From the NCBI GenBank assembly GCA_902775835.1, contig CACYNZ010000247.1, positions 1 through 5,703 on the forward strand: 5,703 bases of DNA, written 5' to 3'. Numbering within the stretch: position 1 is the first letter of the stretch; every line of letters begins with the position of its first letter. This DNA comes from an uncultured Eubacteriales bacterium (GTDB lineage: Bacteria; Bacillota_A; Clostridia; Christensenellales; Aristaeellaceae). Position numbers and translations under genes: made by a program. Under the pieces are notes generated by a model that worked only from the letters and a program-made list of their open reading frames with translations, was not told where the DNA came from and made no database searches. This document shows, one piece after another, positions 4,796-5,703 of this stretch.

Positions 4796-5703
4796 ATGAT
4801 TGCCATTCCGCTTGCGAAAAAGATTGCCGAACTCTTCCTGATCCTCTTCACCACCGCCGCGCTGGTCAGGGGCGGGGTCCTGAAGACAGAAAACAGCAAG
4901 GTGCTGTCGAAGCTGTCCCTGTATTTCATCACGCCCTGCGTCATCTTCAACTCCTTCCAGAAGGAGCTCACCCCGGAAATCCAGCAGGGACTGCTGACCG
5001 CGGCCGCCCTCGCTGTCTTTTTTGAGCTGCTTTTCTTCCTGTTCGCGGCACTGCTGCGGCGCTTCTGGAAAGCCACGGAGGTGGAACGCGCGTCCGTGAT
5101 CTTCACCAACGTCGGCAATCTGGTCATTCCCCTGGTGGTGTTTGTGAAAGGCCAGGACTGGGTCATCTATACCAGCGCGTATATCCTGGTCTTCAATCTG
5201 CTGTTCTGGACCATCGGCCTGCGCATGTTTGATTCAACCACACGCCTCAGCCTGCGCAGCACCCTGCTGAACCCGAACATCCTGGCCATTCTGGCGGGCC
5301 TTATTTCCCTTCTTATCCATCTCCGCCTTCCCGAGCCTCTGGCTCTGGCCTTCAGCGACGTGGCGGCCATGATCGGACCGCTGAGCATGATGATCACCGG
5401 CATGGTGATCGGCGGCATGACCTTCAAAGGCATGTTTGCAAACCGCAGGGTGTTCGGCGTCATCTTTTTCCGGATGATCCTGGCATCCGGACTCGCCGTC
5501 CTTGCCGCCGCGCTTGCGGTCCGGTTCCTTCCGGTCAGCGAATCCATCGTCCTGATTCCGCTGCTCGGCGCGCTTGCGCCCTCCGCTTCCAACATCAACC
5601 AGGTGTCGATCCTCTACAACCGGGACGCCCCCTACGCTTCCGCGATCAACGTCCTGACCACCCTGAGCTGTATCGCGACCATCCCCCTGTGGGTGATTGT
5701 CTT
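4796..5703 (+). CDS. AEC-family (auxin efflux carrier type) permease, C-terminus cut by window edge
   Basis: The frame is open for 302 codons from ATG 4796, with GGGAGG seven bases upstream, to the right edge. AEC proteins are usually 300-320 residues, so only the last residues are missing. Family features appear in order: a first helix at 10-25, LYFITPCVIFNSF (42-54) in the second helix, FTNVGNLVIPLV (103-114) resembling the conserved GNxG/PL motif, LNPNILAILAGLI (158-170) opening the second half, SMMITGMVIGG (197-207) and LGALAPSASNINQV (257-270). The two similar five-helix halves fit a ten-helix inverted-repeat carrier. Characterised bacterial members move malate or related dicarboxylates; the substrate here is not determined. 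It follows the small membrane-protein gene by 68 bases and probably shares its transcript. Confidence 0.92.
   Translation, partial: MIAIPLAKKIAELFLILFTTAALVRGGVLKTENSKVLSKLSLYFITPCVIFNSFQKELTPEIQQGLLTAAALAVFFELLFFLFAALLRRFWKATEVERASVIFTNVGNLVIPLVVFVKGQDWVIYTSAYILVFNLLFWTIGLRMFDSTTRLSLRSTLLNPNILAILAGLISLLIHLRLPEPLALAFSDVAAMIGPLSMMITGMVIGGMTFKGMFANRRVFGVIFFRMILASGLAVLAAALAVRFLPVSESIVLIPLLGALAPSASNINQVSILYNRDAPYASAINVLTTLSCIATIPLWVIV

Noticed and set aside
4597..5598. Two long minus-strand open frames opposite the AEC gene
   Set aside because: They are shadows of a clearly coding plus-strand gene, with Arg/Ser-rich products.
1..5703. CRISPR arrays, tRNA or rRNA genes, insertion sequences
   Set aside because: No regularly spaced repeats, cloverleaf or rRNA-like sequence, or transposase-like reading frame was seen.

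Overview
The window comes from a fairly GC-rich Firmicutes-type (Bacillota) genome, most likely a gut or rumen member of Clostridia or Erysipelotrichia. The evidence is strong AGGAGG-like ribosome binding sites, TATAAT/TTGACA-like promoters, a U-tract terminator, a bacteriocin-type double-glycine leader peptide, and transporter and small-protein families typical of that group. I cannot name the genus from the sequence alone.

The left two thirds is read on the minus strand. From right to left it holds: a 126-residue conserved hypothetical protein with a Cys cluster near its N-terminus (3344-3724); an unresolved stretch of about 460 bases (2884-3343) with no convincing gene but two compound inverted repeats; a broken PAP2-family phosphatase gene (1965-2883); a 78-residue peptide with a textbook double-glycine leader, followed by a rho-independent terminator (1514-1825); and a MATE-type multidrug/drug-sodium antiporter gene with its own promoter, which starts at TTG and runs off the left edge (1-1333).

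A divergent intergenic region (3725-4274) separates this block from two plus-strand genes. The first is a 150-residue multi-pass membrane protein of unknown function (4275-4727). It is followed after 68 bases by an AEC-family (auxin efflux carrier/malate permease type) transporter that runs off the right edge (4796-5703). The two plus-strand genes may form one operon.

The genes do not form an obvious pathway. The window is mainly membrane transport (MATE, AEC, a small membrane protein), one inactivated membrane phosphatase and one secreted-peptide candidate. Two points deserve most attention. The double-glycine peptide has no cognate peptidase-ABC exporter in view, only a separately promoted MATE protein next to it. 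The PAP2 gene has lost its third catalytic motif through what looks like a short out-of-frame deletion. The hairpin-rich stretch between PAP2 and the conserved hypothetical gene is the main part not explained by genes.
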